A program made the translations under genes and the position numbers. The notes beneath the pieces were generated by a model. The model searched no databases. It was not told the DNA's origin and was given only the letters and a program-made list of their open reading frames with translations. This document shows, piece after piece, positions 19,825 to 31,909 of a stretch of 64,000 bases of DNA. The stretch comes from Amborella trichopoda (lineage: Eukaryota; Streptophyta; Magnoliopsida; Amborellales; Amborellaceae). How positions within the stretch are numbered: the stretch's first letter is position 1; the number at the start of each line of letters is the position of its first letter. Where the stretch lies: the NCBI RefSeq assembly GCF_000471905.2, contig NW_006499207.1:813489-877488 (forward strand), given 5' to 3'.

Positions 19825-22800
19825 TGTAAGGACCCGAACTATCCCAGCCGCTTGAGTGCACTGCGGGATAAGTAGAGTGTGGGCCGCATGACAATAGAGG
19901 GAGAGAAGAGTTGCACGGCGATGGGGCGCACGACCGTGTGAGTCACACGGTTATAGTTTGCGTGGCGATGGTGTTCGTGATAGGTAGGCTAAAGGAAAAA
20001 GTGTGTGGTGAAGTGGGATCGAGCACGCAACAAAGTGAAGGACGCGCGGTGCAGCCAAAGGAATAAGTGCGCGGTGAAGTGAAGGGCGCATGGCACGTGC
20101 AAGTGGTAAAACCACGCGAAGAGTGGGCTATCGCTGACTGGTCACTGTTGCCCGTGTTTCTGGCATGCATGAGCTGTTAGTGCCAATTGGAGAGTGCATG
20201 CTGACTTGTAGCCACTTATCTAGATTTTTAAACCTTTTGGCGCTACATGGACAGCCACCCCACCTGCAAAAGTACGTAAGCCTCTCGTCTAACACACCCC
20301 ACTCATTTTTCCCTCATCTCTCTCTCGATCTAAGGCAAGGTTTGAAGAAGTGACTGTTGGTAGGTAGCCATTGTTGGGGGGCTGAAAGTTGTGAGAAGAT
20401 AACTGGAGAGGACACCATTGTTGTTTTGGTGAGTGGTTCCATCACCATTGCATTGTTTTCATAAGGATGCATGTGGATTTATGCATGTGTAATGAGCAAC
20501 AGATATATATGGGATGCAGAAAATTTGGGGCTTTTGTTCAATGATAATGGTGGATGTTGTGAATGAATGTATGATTCTTAGATTATGTAAAAAATACATG
20601 TTGTTTGTGTACATCACGAAAGAATGGTTGTTATCATGTTCCACATCATGAAATGAAGGTCATGGAATGTGTTCTTGAGATGTGTTATATGCCACTGTGA
20701 AATTCCAGAATTATGTGTGTTCATAGAAGAGGCTTTTCAACAGCCAAATGGGGTACGATTGAACTCAAATCACCACCATTGGAAATATTATGAGTCCAGA
20801 AAATTTTTTGTTTTTTGCCACTATTGAAATTCTTTACAGAAATGTAGTTATGCGTCAAAATGAGAAGGTATATCACAGTTGATTGTTTTCCTGGATTTTT
20901 CACTAATACCACTATAGTCATTGATTTTAATTAAACAAAAGAAGTTAATTTTTTTCCAAACCACAGCCATTTGAAAGATCTTTAAATGGGCTAAACTTTT
21001 CATTCAGAAACTACTTTTAAATTCTTCTTAGATTGAAAATTACACTTTGTTTTATGAAGGAATGTCACTGTGGACAGCGTTAATAAAACTTCAGAACTCT
21101 TACCTCACTTGACATGAATATTTAATCCACCAAATGAAATCCAAATACTTTCAAATTAGCTTTGTTAGAAAGATGTATGTCTTGGCTCAAACTTTGATAC
21201 TAAAACTGTCACAAGTTGCTTCACTATTTGGGAGTTATAATAATATGAAGAATGGTAGGTTGCTACCCCCTGAGCACCGTTGGGTGCAGCTAGTAAACCC
21301 TCACCTCTTTGAACCTTTAAGAGGACAAACAGGGTCCAATTGTCTTCGAACCAATCGAATTTGAAGGATAGGTGTGTTTAGTACAAAATTGGTTTTGGAT
21401 TTATCTTCAAACTCTAAACGGTCTAAATGTTACGACCCTAATTGTGAGCGTATGTCATTGCCCTTGATGGCAGGAAATCGAGCTGTAAGGTTTAACTTGA
21501 ATAATGGTTGTTATTCTTATGGTAATGTCATTATGAGATTGCTTAAATGTGTTATACGACTATCTAATGTGATATTGTTGCTATCGTGATGAAATATTGA
21601 TATCATCATAATGTGATGTTATGCTGCTTATGCAATATGTGAATAGGTACCTATTGTGTGAATGATGGTATCATGTTGCTCATGCGATATGTGAATAAAT
21701 ACGTACTATGTAAATGATGGTATCATGCTGCTCATGCGATATGTGAATAGATACCTATTGTGTGAATGATCATATCATGCTGCTCATGTGATATGTGAAT
21801 AGATACCTACTATGTGAATGACGGTATCATGCTGCTCATGCGATATTGGAATAGATACCTATTGTATGAATGATGGTATCATGCTGCTCATGCGATATGT
21901 GAATAGATACCTACTGTGTTAATGATGGTATCATGCTGCTTATGGGATATGAAACAGGAGTACCTACTGTGTGAATGATGGTATCGTGCTGCTTATGTGG
22001 TGTGTGAATGGGCACCTACTGTGTGAATGATGGTGCTGACAGCTGCCAGTTGGGAAGGGCACCTACTGTGTGAATGATGGTGCTGGCAGCTACGATCTTC
22101 CCCTATCTCTCCATGATAGGATGAGAGTCAGGATATGAATGATTGGGATGGTCACACCCCCCAGATTTATATGAAAACTATGCATTGGGTCACCCAATGG
22201 TAGTGTAATGCTCTCTCGCCAGAAGGGCATAAAGAGAGGGTCTTGTCTTGCAAGGCCACTCCCTATCGAAAACCCCAAAGTGCACTAGGGATATGTGTGT
22301 GTATGTGTGAGGGCATTAGGACGTGGGGCACCTAGTTATCATTGTCCTCCCTTCTGAATGAGGGTCGAGGTTTTAAGAAACAGGATTGGCTTAACCTAAG
22401 TAATAGAACTTCTACTTCGGAAGTAAAACCTTATTAGTTTTGTGACTATTATATGTTGTCCTTACTGTTCTACTTTAAGTAAGATGATTGTGAATTATGC
22501 ATTGTATTTTAAACTGCTTCTATGATATTACTATTAAAATGATGAGAAGCACATTGGAGGATTCACTTGATACCTGGTGATTTTATGTGCATTGCACTGT
22601 TATGTTAGTTGGGATGCATTGATGTAGATCCGCTTACTAGGCTTTTAGATCATTCCATCTTAATTTCATAAGTGTAGAGTGGAGAGTATTGGCATCTGTG
22701 CTAAAGGTGGGTGGCCATTGGGGGTTTGAAGCTTGTAGTCGAGGAGTTAAAAAGCTATCCTATGAAGACTTTCAAAGCATGTTTTTGGTGGACTCAGGAT

Positions 22801-23067
22801 ATGATGAACATTTCAATTTGTGTATTTTGGGCTAGTAGTGCTTTGAAGGAATTGTAAAAACTTTCGATGTTGAATGAATGAGATGGATGTACTTTTGATT
22901 TGATTTTTTCTGTTGAATGGATTTATTCTAGTTTTCTTTCATGGTTTTCTCTTGATTCCGTGTTTTATGCGTTGAACCACTCCCACCTGAGTGACATTCA
23001 TGACCTCCGGTCACGATCTCACGCCTTGTCACCCTCCGGCAGGGGCCAGGGGAATATGGTCATGACA
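19825..23067 (+). repeat. solo Tekay-like LTR C1
   Basis: A 3243-bp LTR runs from TGTAAGGACC to GGTCATGACA, flanked by perfect TGGGG duplications and with no internal region, so it is a solo LTR left by recombination of a full element. It contains a GC-rich 5' part, an AT-rich middle, a tandem array (21590-22085), and the block CACCCAATGGTAGTGTAA found in C2 and C3. Short ORFs in it (for example 21134-21364) are not shared and are not genes. Confidence 0.9.
21590..22085 (+). repeat. 52-bp tandem array in LTR C1
   Basis: About nine units follow ATGCTGCTCATGCGATATGT then GAATAGATACCTACTGTGTG then AATGATGGTATC. The last two units change to a GGTGCTGGCAGCTGC form. C2 has the same array. Confidence 0.9.
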
Positions 23068-23521
23068 TGGGGGTCAGCCCGGGCTGAAACAGATTGTTTA
23101 GCCTTAGGAGGCCGAAAATTACGAGCAGGTGTCTACAAGGGAACCAGTGAGGGCCTGCCCCTTAGAGGGTGTGCTAGTGTGTACTGAGTAGAAGGACAAA
23201 GAGGTCATCTTCCGTGTGCTTGAGTTGGAGCCGCGATGGCGTTGCCTCGAGCAATGAGATGTGTATGCATACGCACAGGTTTCGGCCCAAGGAGGCCTAA
23301 TCCTGAACGCGTACTCTGGGTATTACAAGGGCGGCCCCGAGGTGTGACTCAAGTGAATGACCCACGAGTCTTAGCATGTGTGGGTGAGGTGAAGCCCCAG
23401 GGTTTGCTCCTTGATGTGTTGAGTGTCTAATCATATAGACCTGAGGTGGTGCAAGAATGTGGGTGGTGGCCTTGCTACGACCCACAAAAGCTAAGACAAA
23501 TTCCATGCCTTTTGCATGTTT
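23068..23521 (-). mobile_element. inverted Tat-like remnant T3, ORF1 part
   Basis: The minus strand reads the ORF1-type peptide EFVLAFVGRSKATTHILAPP and GHSLESHLGAALVIPRVRVQD (23506-23297), matching T1 at about 5157-5360. It ends abruptly at about 23521, where a mid-LTR fragment begins, so the PBS and LTR end are deleted. Here the 69-codon frame is open, the best preserved piece of ORF1 in the window. Confidence 0.7.
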
Positions 23522-23840
23522 CCAGAGAATAAGGGAAGAATGAGAATGTCAGTCTCGGTGATGAGGATCGCTGTGCACGACTGGAGAGGAGAGAGAAAAG
23601 AAATAATAGAGTGTGATAAAGAAAGATAGAGGGTTTAGGGAAGAGAATGAGGAAAGGAAAGTAGAGAGAAAAGGAAGGGGAGGATTAAGAAAGATGAGGA
23701 ATATGAAAAGAAAGAAAGCAGAGACAAACGAGGAAGGAAGAAGGAGAGAGAGAGAAAGAGAGACATGCACGATGATGGTTATTATCATGCATGTTTGAGA
23801 GGGATATGACAGAGAAAGAAAGAAGAAGAGGAAGATAAGG
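23522..23840 (-). repeat. inverted Tat-like LTR, left part, split by T2
   Basis: GA-rich sequence matches 48026-48540 of the inverted solo LTR (AAGAATGAGAATGTCA, GCATGTTTGAGAGGGA). The missing continuation is at 43279-44926, on the far side of T2. Long purine runs make spurious ORFs here. Confidence 0.7.
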
Positions 23841-25136
23841 TGTTTGGATGTATTTTTCAGCACCTTGGTCCCTAGTAGGAAGCAGGTCAATAAAGTTCAC
23901 AAAAAAAAGGAAATTCCTGAAAGTCTGAGAATGGTCCCAGAATTAGTCAGAATCATAAACAACACTTTAAAAGAACACTTGCCAAGTTTCATCGCGATCA
24001 GACATGTCTAAGGCAATGAACATAAAGAAACAATTTCAACGAAAGCGGTCTCTAGCACCTTGAAATAGACTCTGTAACTAGAGCTATATGTTTGGTACAT
24101 CAAACAGTTGTGGAACCACTGCCATTAGACCTGACACGGTCAAAAACCTTTATGAGTCAAGTTTCGGCTTAATCAGGCACTCGAAGAAAATGTTATGGGT
24201 AAAATATCGAAAAGGGGTAGGCCACACACTATTCCCGTGTGGCTACCCTGCACTAAAACACCATTAAAGGTGACGGTTTTCATAGTCACTGGCAGTCACT
24301 TTTGGGGCCTATATTTCACTCGTTCTAAGAAAAATCGCTCTCAAATTTGGTGAGCGTCTTTGTCTCATCAAGACGAACAATTCGATATGTGGTACGCCTC
24401 TTGACAAAGCCAGATCAGCGAGAAAAACTAAATGAAAGTCGCTGATCCGTGAAGGAAGTTCCAGAAATTCCACAACAGCATGCCTCGTTCGAGCCACCAG
24501 ATCACGATGCTCATATACCCAATTGGCACAAAACCAATTGCATTAGGTGGGTGAGGTCCGAGGCTATCTCTGGTCCGAACCTCGTGTATGATGAACGGTT
24601 GGATTTCACAGACGAAGGCATCAAAGTTGCTGTAAATTTCAGCCACCGGACTTCAAGATTCCGACCAAAAGCTCAAGACGACAGAATCTTCATTCGGACA
24701 CGAAATCAAGCTATGTTCCCTGCAAAATGATCGTGATGGCATGATCAGTGTAATTCAATGAAGAAATCACAACGAAACATCAAGGAACGAGCACACAATC
24801 GATCCGAAGTTTTCAAGATTCATCTAAGACTCAAGTCTCATGGCTCAAAAACATGATTCATGGCTCGAAGTTGGTATCAAAATGATCATCATGCCAAGTC
24901 CTACAAGAAAACAAGAATCTTTCGATCAAACGAGCATCAGAATGACCTTGGGCCAGCCACATAAGATCACACAAGTTCTCGGGCAGCAACAGGGATTGTT
25001 ATGAAATTCCACTCATTGTTAGGCAGGGGCAAAACAATCCTTTTGCACCCATTTTTAGAATTTCTTTAAATTCAATTAAATTGTAATTATTTAATTCTAG
25101 GTATTTTTGGGCGTACACCTATGTTTTAGCCCAATT

Positions 25137-25147
25137 CTATATAAACA
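25137..25147 (+). promoter_or_regulatory. TATA box of T2 5' LTR
   Basis: TCTATATAAAC is followed about 50 bp later by AATTAATAAAATT (25193-25205), a possible polyadenylation signal. Inverted copies have TATAAATA-type boxes near 43590 and 48768. It marks the U3/R boundary region. Confidence 0.65.
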
Positions 25148-25284
25148 GGCATTGTCTCGTTGAACGAATGACATATTCATTCTTCTTGGATCAATTAATA
25201 AAATTCGGATTTTTGCTTGAGTTTGTGGGTACATTTTGGAGAGAGAGAAGAAAAAGGCCGGTACCCTTCAAGTAGGTAGCTTTC

Positions 25285-25645
25285 GCTCTCCTCCCCTCTT
25301 TCTCTCCTCCTCTCTGCTCATCTTTATCTCTTTCTCTCTCCTCCACTCTTCTCATCTCTATCTCTTTCTCTCTTCTTCTCATCTTTATCTCTTCCTCTCT
25401 CCTCCTCTCTTCTCATCTCTATCTCTTTCTCTCTTCTTCTCGTCTTTATCTCTTTCTCCCTCCTCCTCTCTTCTCATCTCTATCTCTTTCTCTCTCTTCT
25501 TCTCATCTTTATCTCTTTTTTCTCCTCTTATCTTCTCATTTTTATCTCTTTCTCTCTCTATCTCTCCTCTCATCTCTATCTCTTTCTCTCTCTTCTTCTC
25601 ATCTCTATCCATTTCTCTCTCTACTTCTCATCTCTATCTCCATTC
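25285..25645 (+). repeat. TCTC-rich microsatellite in T2 5' LTR
   Basis: Repeated units such as TCATCTCTATCTCTTTCTCTC create a 146-codon open frame of Ser, Leu and Phe that is low-complexity, not a gene. Confidence 0.9.
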
Positions 25646-26335
25646 ATACTCTTCTAACATAACCGATGAAGCCTAATGCCGATTGGTTCTCTCTTTCTTC
25701 TGTCACAACCGGTGAAGCCTAGTGCTGGTTGGTTTTCTTTTTCTTTTGTCACAACCAACGAAGCCTAGCACCGGTTCATTTTATCTTTCTTCTGTCACAA
25801 CCTGTGAAGCCTAACACCTGTTAGTTCTCTCTTTCTTTTGTCAGAACCGGTGAAGCATAGTGCTGGTTGGTTTTCTCTCTCCTCTTTTATCAATTAGTGA
25901 AGCCCTGCACCAACTGGATTTCTCTGTCCTCTTCTGTCAGTCGGTGAAGCGTAGCACCTGCTCATTTTCTCTCTCCTCTTCTGTCAGTTGACGAAGCCCG
26001 ACACCATCTGATTTTCTCTCTCCTCTTCTGTCAGTCGACAAAACCTAACGTCGATTGGTTTTCTCCCTCCTCTTCTGTTAGTCAGCAAAGCCTAGTGCCG
26101 ATTGGTTTTTTCTCTCCCCTTTTGTGAGGTAGCAAAGCCCAGTGTCGACTGGTTCTCTCTCTCCTCTTATATCAGTCGATGAAACCTAGCATCGATTGGT
26201 TCTCTCTCTCCTCTTCTGTCACAGACTGTAAAGCTTAGCGTTAATTGTGTCTCCTCTCTCTTCTCCTTTATACAATACAGTCGATGAAGCCTAGCACCGA
26301 CAGTATTTTCTCTCTCTTTCTTCTAACATAATCAG
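25646..26335 (+). repeat. ACCGGTGAAGCCTAGC tandem array in T2 5' LTR
   Basis: About 14 units of 45-50 bp alternate a CGGTGAAGCCTAGCGCCGGTT-like core with a TTTTCTCTCTCCTCTTCTGT pyrimidine spacer. The 3' LTR carries about eight units (42010-42450). Confidence 0.9.
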
Positions 26336-27145
26336 CAATGCTTAGCCCCGACTACACCTTCCTTCCCTCTCTCTCCTTTATCCTCTCATCTTTCATACTC
26401 TTCTCTTCCTTTCTTCTCCCTCCGTCTTCTTTCCCTTCTTCTCTTCTTGTTCTTTCCTCATAGCCTTAATTCTGCCACTCCTTCGTTCGACTAGGAGGGA
26501 TTGAGGTTAGCCTCTCATGATAGTCCTATCGTCTAGCAGTAATGTTGTTGTGCCAAAATTACTTGGTCCATTTTATTGCCACGACTGACTGACCATCGTG
26601 CCTAGCTAGTCAGTATTGGTAATGACGTCTAGTAGTAATCTTGTGAGCCGGTCTTAGTTATCGAGCCCGTTTTGCTACCACGTCAGGCCAATTATCCACC
26701 AGGCTCACTCTAATCCTCTCTCTTAGTCAAATTCTTCTCTCCCCCCTCTTTTTTTGTTCTTCTTTTTGAATGTGTATGCTTGTGTACGTTCATCAAAGAG
26801 GAAAAGGGTGAGGTTTGACCCACTTGTCTTATAACCTTTGTCATATATGTATGTGATTGCAGAAAAAAAGAATAATATAAGCCAAGGGAGGCAATTCGGA
26901 ACCTGTTTTATTACTTGGGACTTTCTTCGTGATCTAAGAGGGCGCCCATGCGAGTCAACCCGAGTAAGTCCCAAACCCACCTTTAAATTCATCTCTCACA
27001 GGTTAGTAACACCTGCCCCCGTTCTCGAACGCTGTTCTCGAGAAAGCTATCTCAAAAACGTCTCGAGTCTTCCCTCGAAACCCGAGACGGGCTCTACCTA
27101 ATCCCCAAAGGATCCGGAGGGTGAGATTGAGACACCTAACCAGCT

Positions 27146-27165
27146 TGGCGACTCCACTGGGGACT
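27146..27165 (+). promoter_or_regulatory. primer binding site of T2
   Basis: TGGCGACTCCACTGGGGACT follows the LTR end by three bases (GCT). It is the intact form of the Tat/Ogre-type site seen at 4707 in T1. Confidence 0.8.
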
Positions 27166-27245
27166 TATTACCCCTTAGTCGGATCGTTCTTGTTTGGCTA
27201 ATTTCTTCCTTTATTATATGCTTTCATTAGCTTTTCAAATTTTAT

Positions 27246-28580
27246 ATGGCTTGCAAGTTCTGTAACCCATTTATCCAGATCAGGGATTTTCTTTTCCCTG
27301 CATTAGTGAGCGTCCCTAGGAAACAAGTTCCTTCGACTTCCTACTCAACCATCCTCTTGAGCAATGACCCCGTGTCTAGCTCCTAGGTCTTAACTTGGAC
27401 AGGTGTGAGGTGGGACCTAAAAATCCCTCACTCCCCATCCTTGCTCTGGTGGAAACTCCACCAAGGTGCCCTGCACCGGCCTCACTTATGTTGCCCCACA
27501 CAGCATCCACCCAGCCACTAGCAAGTCACTTATCGGTCGTGTTTCTGAGGTACGCCAGAAGACTGCCCAGTCCCTTTTTGTAAAAGGAAAATAAGTTGTC
27601 GTTGCTTTGGTGAGTCACCATAGGGCTACCCCCCACATTTATGCACCATTGGTCTCTATCCCTATATGCTCAACACGTCGAGGTGGAAACCCCATGGCTC
27701 CATCCATTACACGCACCACAAGGCTCATGGGTTACCCACTTGAGGCACACTTCAGGACAACCCCTTTGTTATCTTGAGTCATGTTCAAGATCCAACCTTT
27801 CAAGGTCAGGTCCTACGCATGCTACTCATATGCATCTCACTGCTCGGGGCAACGCCATTGCCACGCCAACCCGAGTACACATGAGGCGACCTTCTTGTTC
27901 TCCTACTCTGCACACACAAGTGTGCCTCGTAAGGGACAACCCTACACCTGTTCTCTTGCAGACACTTGCCAGACCACTTGCTCGAGCTCAGATTGACCCC
28001 CAGTTTACCCATGACCCTTCTTTAAGGGGCGCGCACGTGTCGCCATCACAGACACCCTCTCGCCCTCGACTCAAGCCTCCTTGTGAGTCTTCTCCAGCCC
28101 ACTTCTTCTTCATCTAACAAGCACCTTCGACCTTGGTACTGGAAGGTTTTCCCTAAGAGTACCATCCTGAACCAGCCCCTTCACTTTGGTCGTGTCTCTC
28201 AAGCCCACAAGAGACCTCGGGGCATCGACCTGATGGAAGATCGTGTCCTTCATCTTCCCCGGCCCAAGATGACTCCAATTCTTGTCCCTCATCCATTGCA
28301 GCACTTGATGGAGACAGCTCTCTCCTGTGCAAGAAGAGCTAACCAGCGGCGACCTAGATCGCAGTTCTGGCATGAGGTCCATCAAAACCTCAAGGCCAAG
28401 TGCGATAGAGGTCTGCAAATTTTGACTAGGGAGGTGACCAAGGTAGTCAAAACAACCAATTTTGATGGCCCTCTTCACCTGAATCCCTTCTACCCCTTTC
28501 AAACAATGAAGCCAGAAGAAGAACTCCATGCGCCATGTGTTGTGGTCATTATTGTACAAAAAGACCTAGCTGCTCAGTAG
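27246..28580 (+). pseudogene. ORF1-like region upstream of gag, T2
   Basis: It begins at ATG 27246 (MACKFCNPFIQIRDFLFP), the same start as T1, and passes through RSYACYSYASHC (27805-27840). It ends in an open stretch 28083-28580 of 165 codons that includes QPLHFGRVSQAHKRPRGID, MEDRVLHLPRPKMTP and VHQNLKAKCDRGLQIL. T1, T3 and T4 preserve the same peptides in pieces. The product is basic and unlike any domain I recognise. It may be an Ogre-type ORF1 or the N-terminal part of a long gag. Confidence 0.5.
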
Positions 28581-28589
28581 CCCCGGTCC

Positions 28590-30204
28590 CAAGACCGTCG
28601 AGACCGATCCAAACGCGATCAGCATACAAGAGTCTAGTTCATTCAAGACATGCTGCCCCCTACTGACTGACCTATTGCGTACGACTTGTCAAGTTCGCAA
28701 GCTCTCTATTTTCACTAACATCGACCTCCTTAGTGAAACAGTCAGCGTAATGGTCGTAAGTGAGCCTGGTGATGCACAGGAAGAGCGTATGAACAAATTT
28801 GAGGATATGGTGCACACACCAGACGTCTAACCATGAGGTCAATTTCCATCACTCTGATGGTGCACCTCTACGGTAGCCCCCTCCTTCTACCTCTCAGGAC
28901 AATTCTATCCCTCATCCTGTCTCTCAGACAGACATTGATGCTATGGTCACCCATAGCAAAAAGAACAGATAAATCCCGGGGATACAGGGCAGAACGCCTT
29001 ATCGAAGGCCGTACCGCTCGTATATTGATCAGGTCTCATTTCCCTCAGATTATAAGAAAGGGAAGTTTCCTTTATTCAACGGAACCACATCCCCAAACCA
29101 GCATATTACCCACTTCCAGGCAGCATGTCGAGAAACAGCAACTGATGGGAGGCTTCTTCTCCGACAGTTTGTTGAGACCCTCGATGGTACAACATTTCAA
29201 TGGTATGCCCGACCTCCTCCAAACTCACTGCATACTTGGGAGGAGATGGAGAAACTATTCTATCAATGCTTCTATGGGGTCGAGAGAGAGGTTCAAAACA
29301 TCGAACCTCTCACCCTGACTCAAGACTCCGATGAGCCTGTGGATCAATTCATATCAAGATGGAGAAACTTGGCTTCCCGCCATCCTAATCCTATGCCTAA
29401 GACAGAAGCAGTCCAAACTTGCACGCGAAACATGCGACCCGAGATCGCTCTACATGTTGAGGCCTCTAATCCGACCTCCATGTCAGAGCTGATCTTTAAA
29501 TCAGTCCACATAGAAAGTCTATCATACCACCACGGTGCAACACGACAACCGTCTACAAGTTCAGCAAACAATCGGGGCAATGGTAGCTCTAGAATAAAAC
29601 ACGGGGCTGCCAACAAAAAGGGGTAATCAGTGCAGCCGTCATGGTCGTGGATTCAAAGAAGTTTCCCTCCCAAACTTTGGACCTCTCTAAAGGGGTAAGC
29701 ACAGCAAAGGTAACACCCCATGCTGGCAAGCAACAATAGTCCTACAATCGGGTACCCCCGCCGGTCAATATTGATCGGGGTGATTATTTAACCAGCCATA
29801 GGAACAAGGTCTACTCCTTCGACAAGGAATGGGTCTGTGCGATGTTTCGGTTATTATTGGAACATAATGTGATCTAGCTTCTAGAAACCAAGTTCCCTGA
29901 GCAACCTGACCTTGACACTCAGACAACTTATTGTGCCTACCATCCGAGGATCAATCATCCTATAGATGACTGCTACACATTGAAGGATATTATCGAGGCC
30001 CTGATTTTGAAAGGTCAGATAAAGGCCTTTGGGGCAGCCAAAGCCTCTCATGCTCTAACTATCCAAGAGGAAGACGAAATGCTCAATGTCCTTTACGCCT
30101 TCTTCATTATAATGCTTCAGGAAGGTATAATCACACTGAAGCAAGCAAGGCAACCTCATCGCCTTACTAAGGGGACTAAAGATTGTTGGTTCGCATACTA
30201 TTAG
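28590..30204 (+). pseudogene. gag remnant, T2
   Basis: In order: the VSVMVVSEPGDAQEERMNKF segment (about 28740-28803), the Retrotrans_gag core with FPLFNGTTSPNQHI, ETLDGTTFQWYA and HTWEEMEKLFYQCFYGVERE, and an open piece 29246-29626 running through DQFISRWRNLASRHPNPMP and ALHVEASNPTSMSELI to an Asn/Ser-rich linker. A knuckle variant CAYHPRINHPIDDC (about 29934-29975) and a decayed second knuckle near 30183-30225 follow. Stops occur near 29625 and 29875. It is better preserved than in T1 but is not intact. Confidence 0.8.
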
Positions 30205-31567
30205 ATAAGAGGCAATTACCTATCAAAATGCACAAGTTTCTTGATCTATTCACAAAAAAAATGGGGGAGTGTCAGGAGTTTTACAATGTCCCTGTACGTG
30301 ACCCCCAAGTCACTTCTCCATCTGGGTAAGGAGATCTCCCAAAGTAGGATCTTCTTATCAATGATTTAGACTCTACGGAACACTCGATTCCCCAGCCATG
30401 GATCTTCTACCATAGACGAAGCAGACTCAAGTCCTTAAGGTGATAGTCAAGCTAGGGTTGTTCCCCAGGCCAGCGAGATGAATCAAACATCACCTCAGAA
30501 AAACAGAAAAGGATGGGCACCAAGGGCTACTCGCCGAAGAAACAAGACTGCTCAAACCACAGTTGAGCAATAATTTCTCATGCCCCTTCCTCCACTGCCA
30601 ACTTTACTGGACTTCATCCCTGCCACGATCCTTTTTCCTTCTTCATCCTATCAAGAAGACGTCCCCGTGCCATCTCCCACTCAGCATACATCCAATGAGG
30701 GTGACGACGTTAAAAGCACTCCCCAGTTTAAGCAATAGAAAGGCCTAAAAGACCCCCTACACCCCTCCAACCCTCGTGATGATGTAAAAAGCTGTCAAAT
30801 TGGATGAGAAAGACCCTTGCACAAGTAACAGGAGTCCTAACAGTTGCTGATGCCCTGGAGGCAAAAGCCAAGGTAGAGCCACCTTCTTTAAAGAAGCACA
30901 AGAAGCCAGTGGCCCCCTGAGCCTAACTTTGAGAAGAGACTGAGAGAACAGATGGGCAAAACTTCTATTATCAGGGAACTTGCCATATGGTGCAAATTTC
31001 AAGAGCAATACTCACCACAGGGTAGATAATCTCAGATCAGGGAGGACGCTGCAACCTCTAGCGTGGTAATCGGGCACCTTGAGGTTCCCCAATCCATCAC
31101 TGCCCCCTAATCTAAAGACTAGTCTGCCTATCTTACAGCTCCCTGGGCTCCTTCCTAATCCCAATACTTCAAACAGTCCACCTATCCTACAATTTCTTAG
31201 TACCCCTTTGATCCCATGCACTCATTCTCTTCTAAAACCTCAAACTTCCATCACACAAACCAAGCCCATTGTGCAATTAAATGGGCCAGCAGGCTAAAAT
31301 AAACCTTATCTACCCAAACATACTCCTCAACCCAACATACCACCCAAATTAGTGGCAGGACCAGGAGCACAACGCCTTGATCAAGAAAACGTGAAATATG
31401 ATGTGATTGGGCATCTACGGAAACTTCCGGCTCTTCTTAGTGTCTAAGAAGCCCTCATGCTCTCAAAGGATTACCAGATGGTCTTGATTCAAACTCTCTC
31501 TAACCAAAAAGTGTATGAAACCGAAGTAGAACCCATTGTGGTAGACCCGGCAATTCAACAATGATGC
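30205..31567 (+). other. gag-protease linker, T2, decayed
   Basis: This is frame-shifted sequence aligned with T1 7870-9407, with the linker ORF shortened (30659-30930) and a Pro/Asn-rich stretch (31079-31297). No independent gene is seen. Confidence 0.5.
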
Positions 31568-31909
31568 ATGCCAATCACCTTTTCAGAGGATGACCTGCAG
31601 CTAGGGGAAAAGTTTCATAATCGCCCTCTCTTTGTTACTAGAGAATTACATGCATGCCCCATCAACCGAATTATGTTAGATGGAGGGTCAGTAGTCAACC
31701 TTATTCCAAGGAAGATCCTTACTAGATTAGGGTTGGGATCTAAAGATCTGACCTTGACCCACATTACAGTTCAAGGGTTCAACCAATCAAGAGAGAAGCC
31801 AGCGGGCACGATAGGCCTTTATTTTAAGATCGGTGAGCTGCACGATTACGCCCAATTTCATGTAATCGACACCGACACTTCCTACAACATCCTTTTCGGT
31901 CGGCCATGA
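31568..31909 (+). pseudogene. aspartic protease domain, T2
   Basis: An open frame of 113 codons runs from MPITFSEDDLQLGEKFHNRP through INRIMLDGGSVVNLIPRKIL (DGG at 31679-31687) to FHVIDTDTSYNILFGRP, with a stop at 31907-31909. The DGGS catalytic motif and the C-terminal YNILFGRP block are classic for Tat/Athila-type retropepsins. It would cut the gag-pro polyprotein. The domain looks complete, but the polyprotein around it is broken, so I call it a remnant. Confidence 0.8.

Larger units (their letters stand above)
23841..27142 (+). repeat. 5' LTR of T2
   Basis: A 3302-bp LTR runs from TGTTTGGATG to ACACCTAACCA. In order it has: a conserved 1.2 kb (shared with all Tat-like LTRs here), a TATA box (25137) and AATAAA (25198), a TCTC microsatellite (25285-25645), an ACCGGTGAAGCCTAG array (25646-26335), then a unique 3' part. 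It is the best complete LTR of the family. Confidence 0.9.

Noticed and set aside
25236..25676. 146-codon ORF rich in Ser, Leu and Phe
   Set aside because: It lies wholly in a TCTC microsatellite of the LTR; the low-complexity product is not conserved in the other LTR copies.
28083..28580. 165-codon ORF considered as a host gene
   Set aside because: Its peptides recur in T1 and T4 at the same element position, so it belongs to ORF1 of the retroelement.
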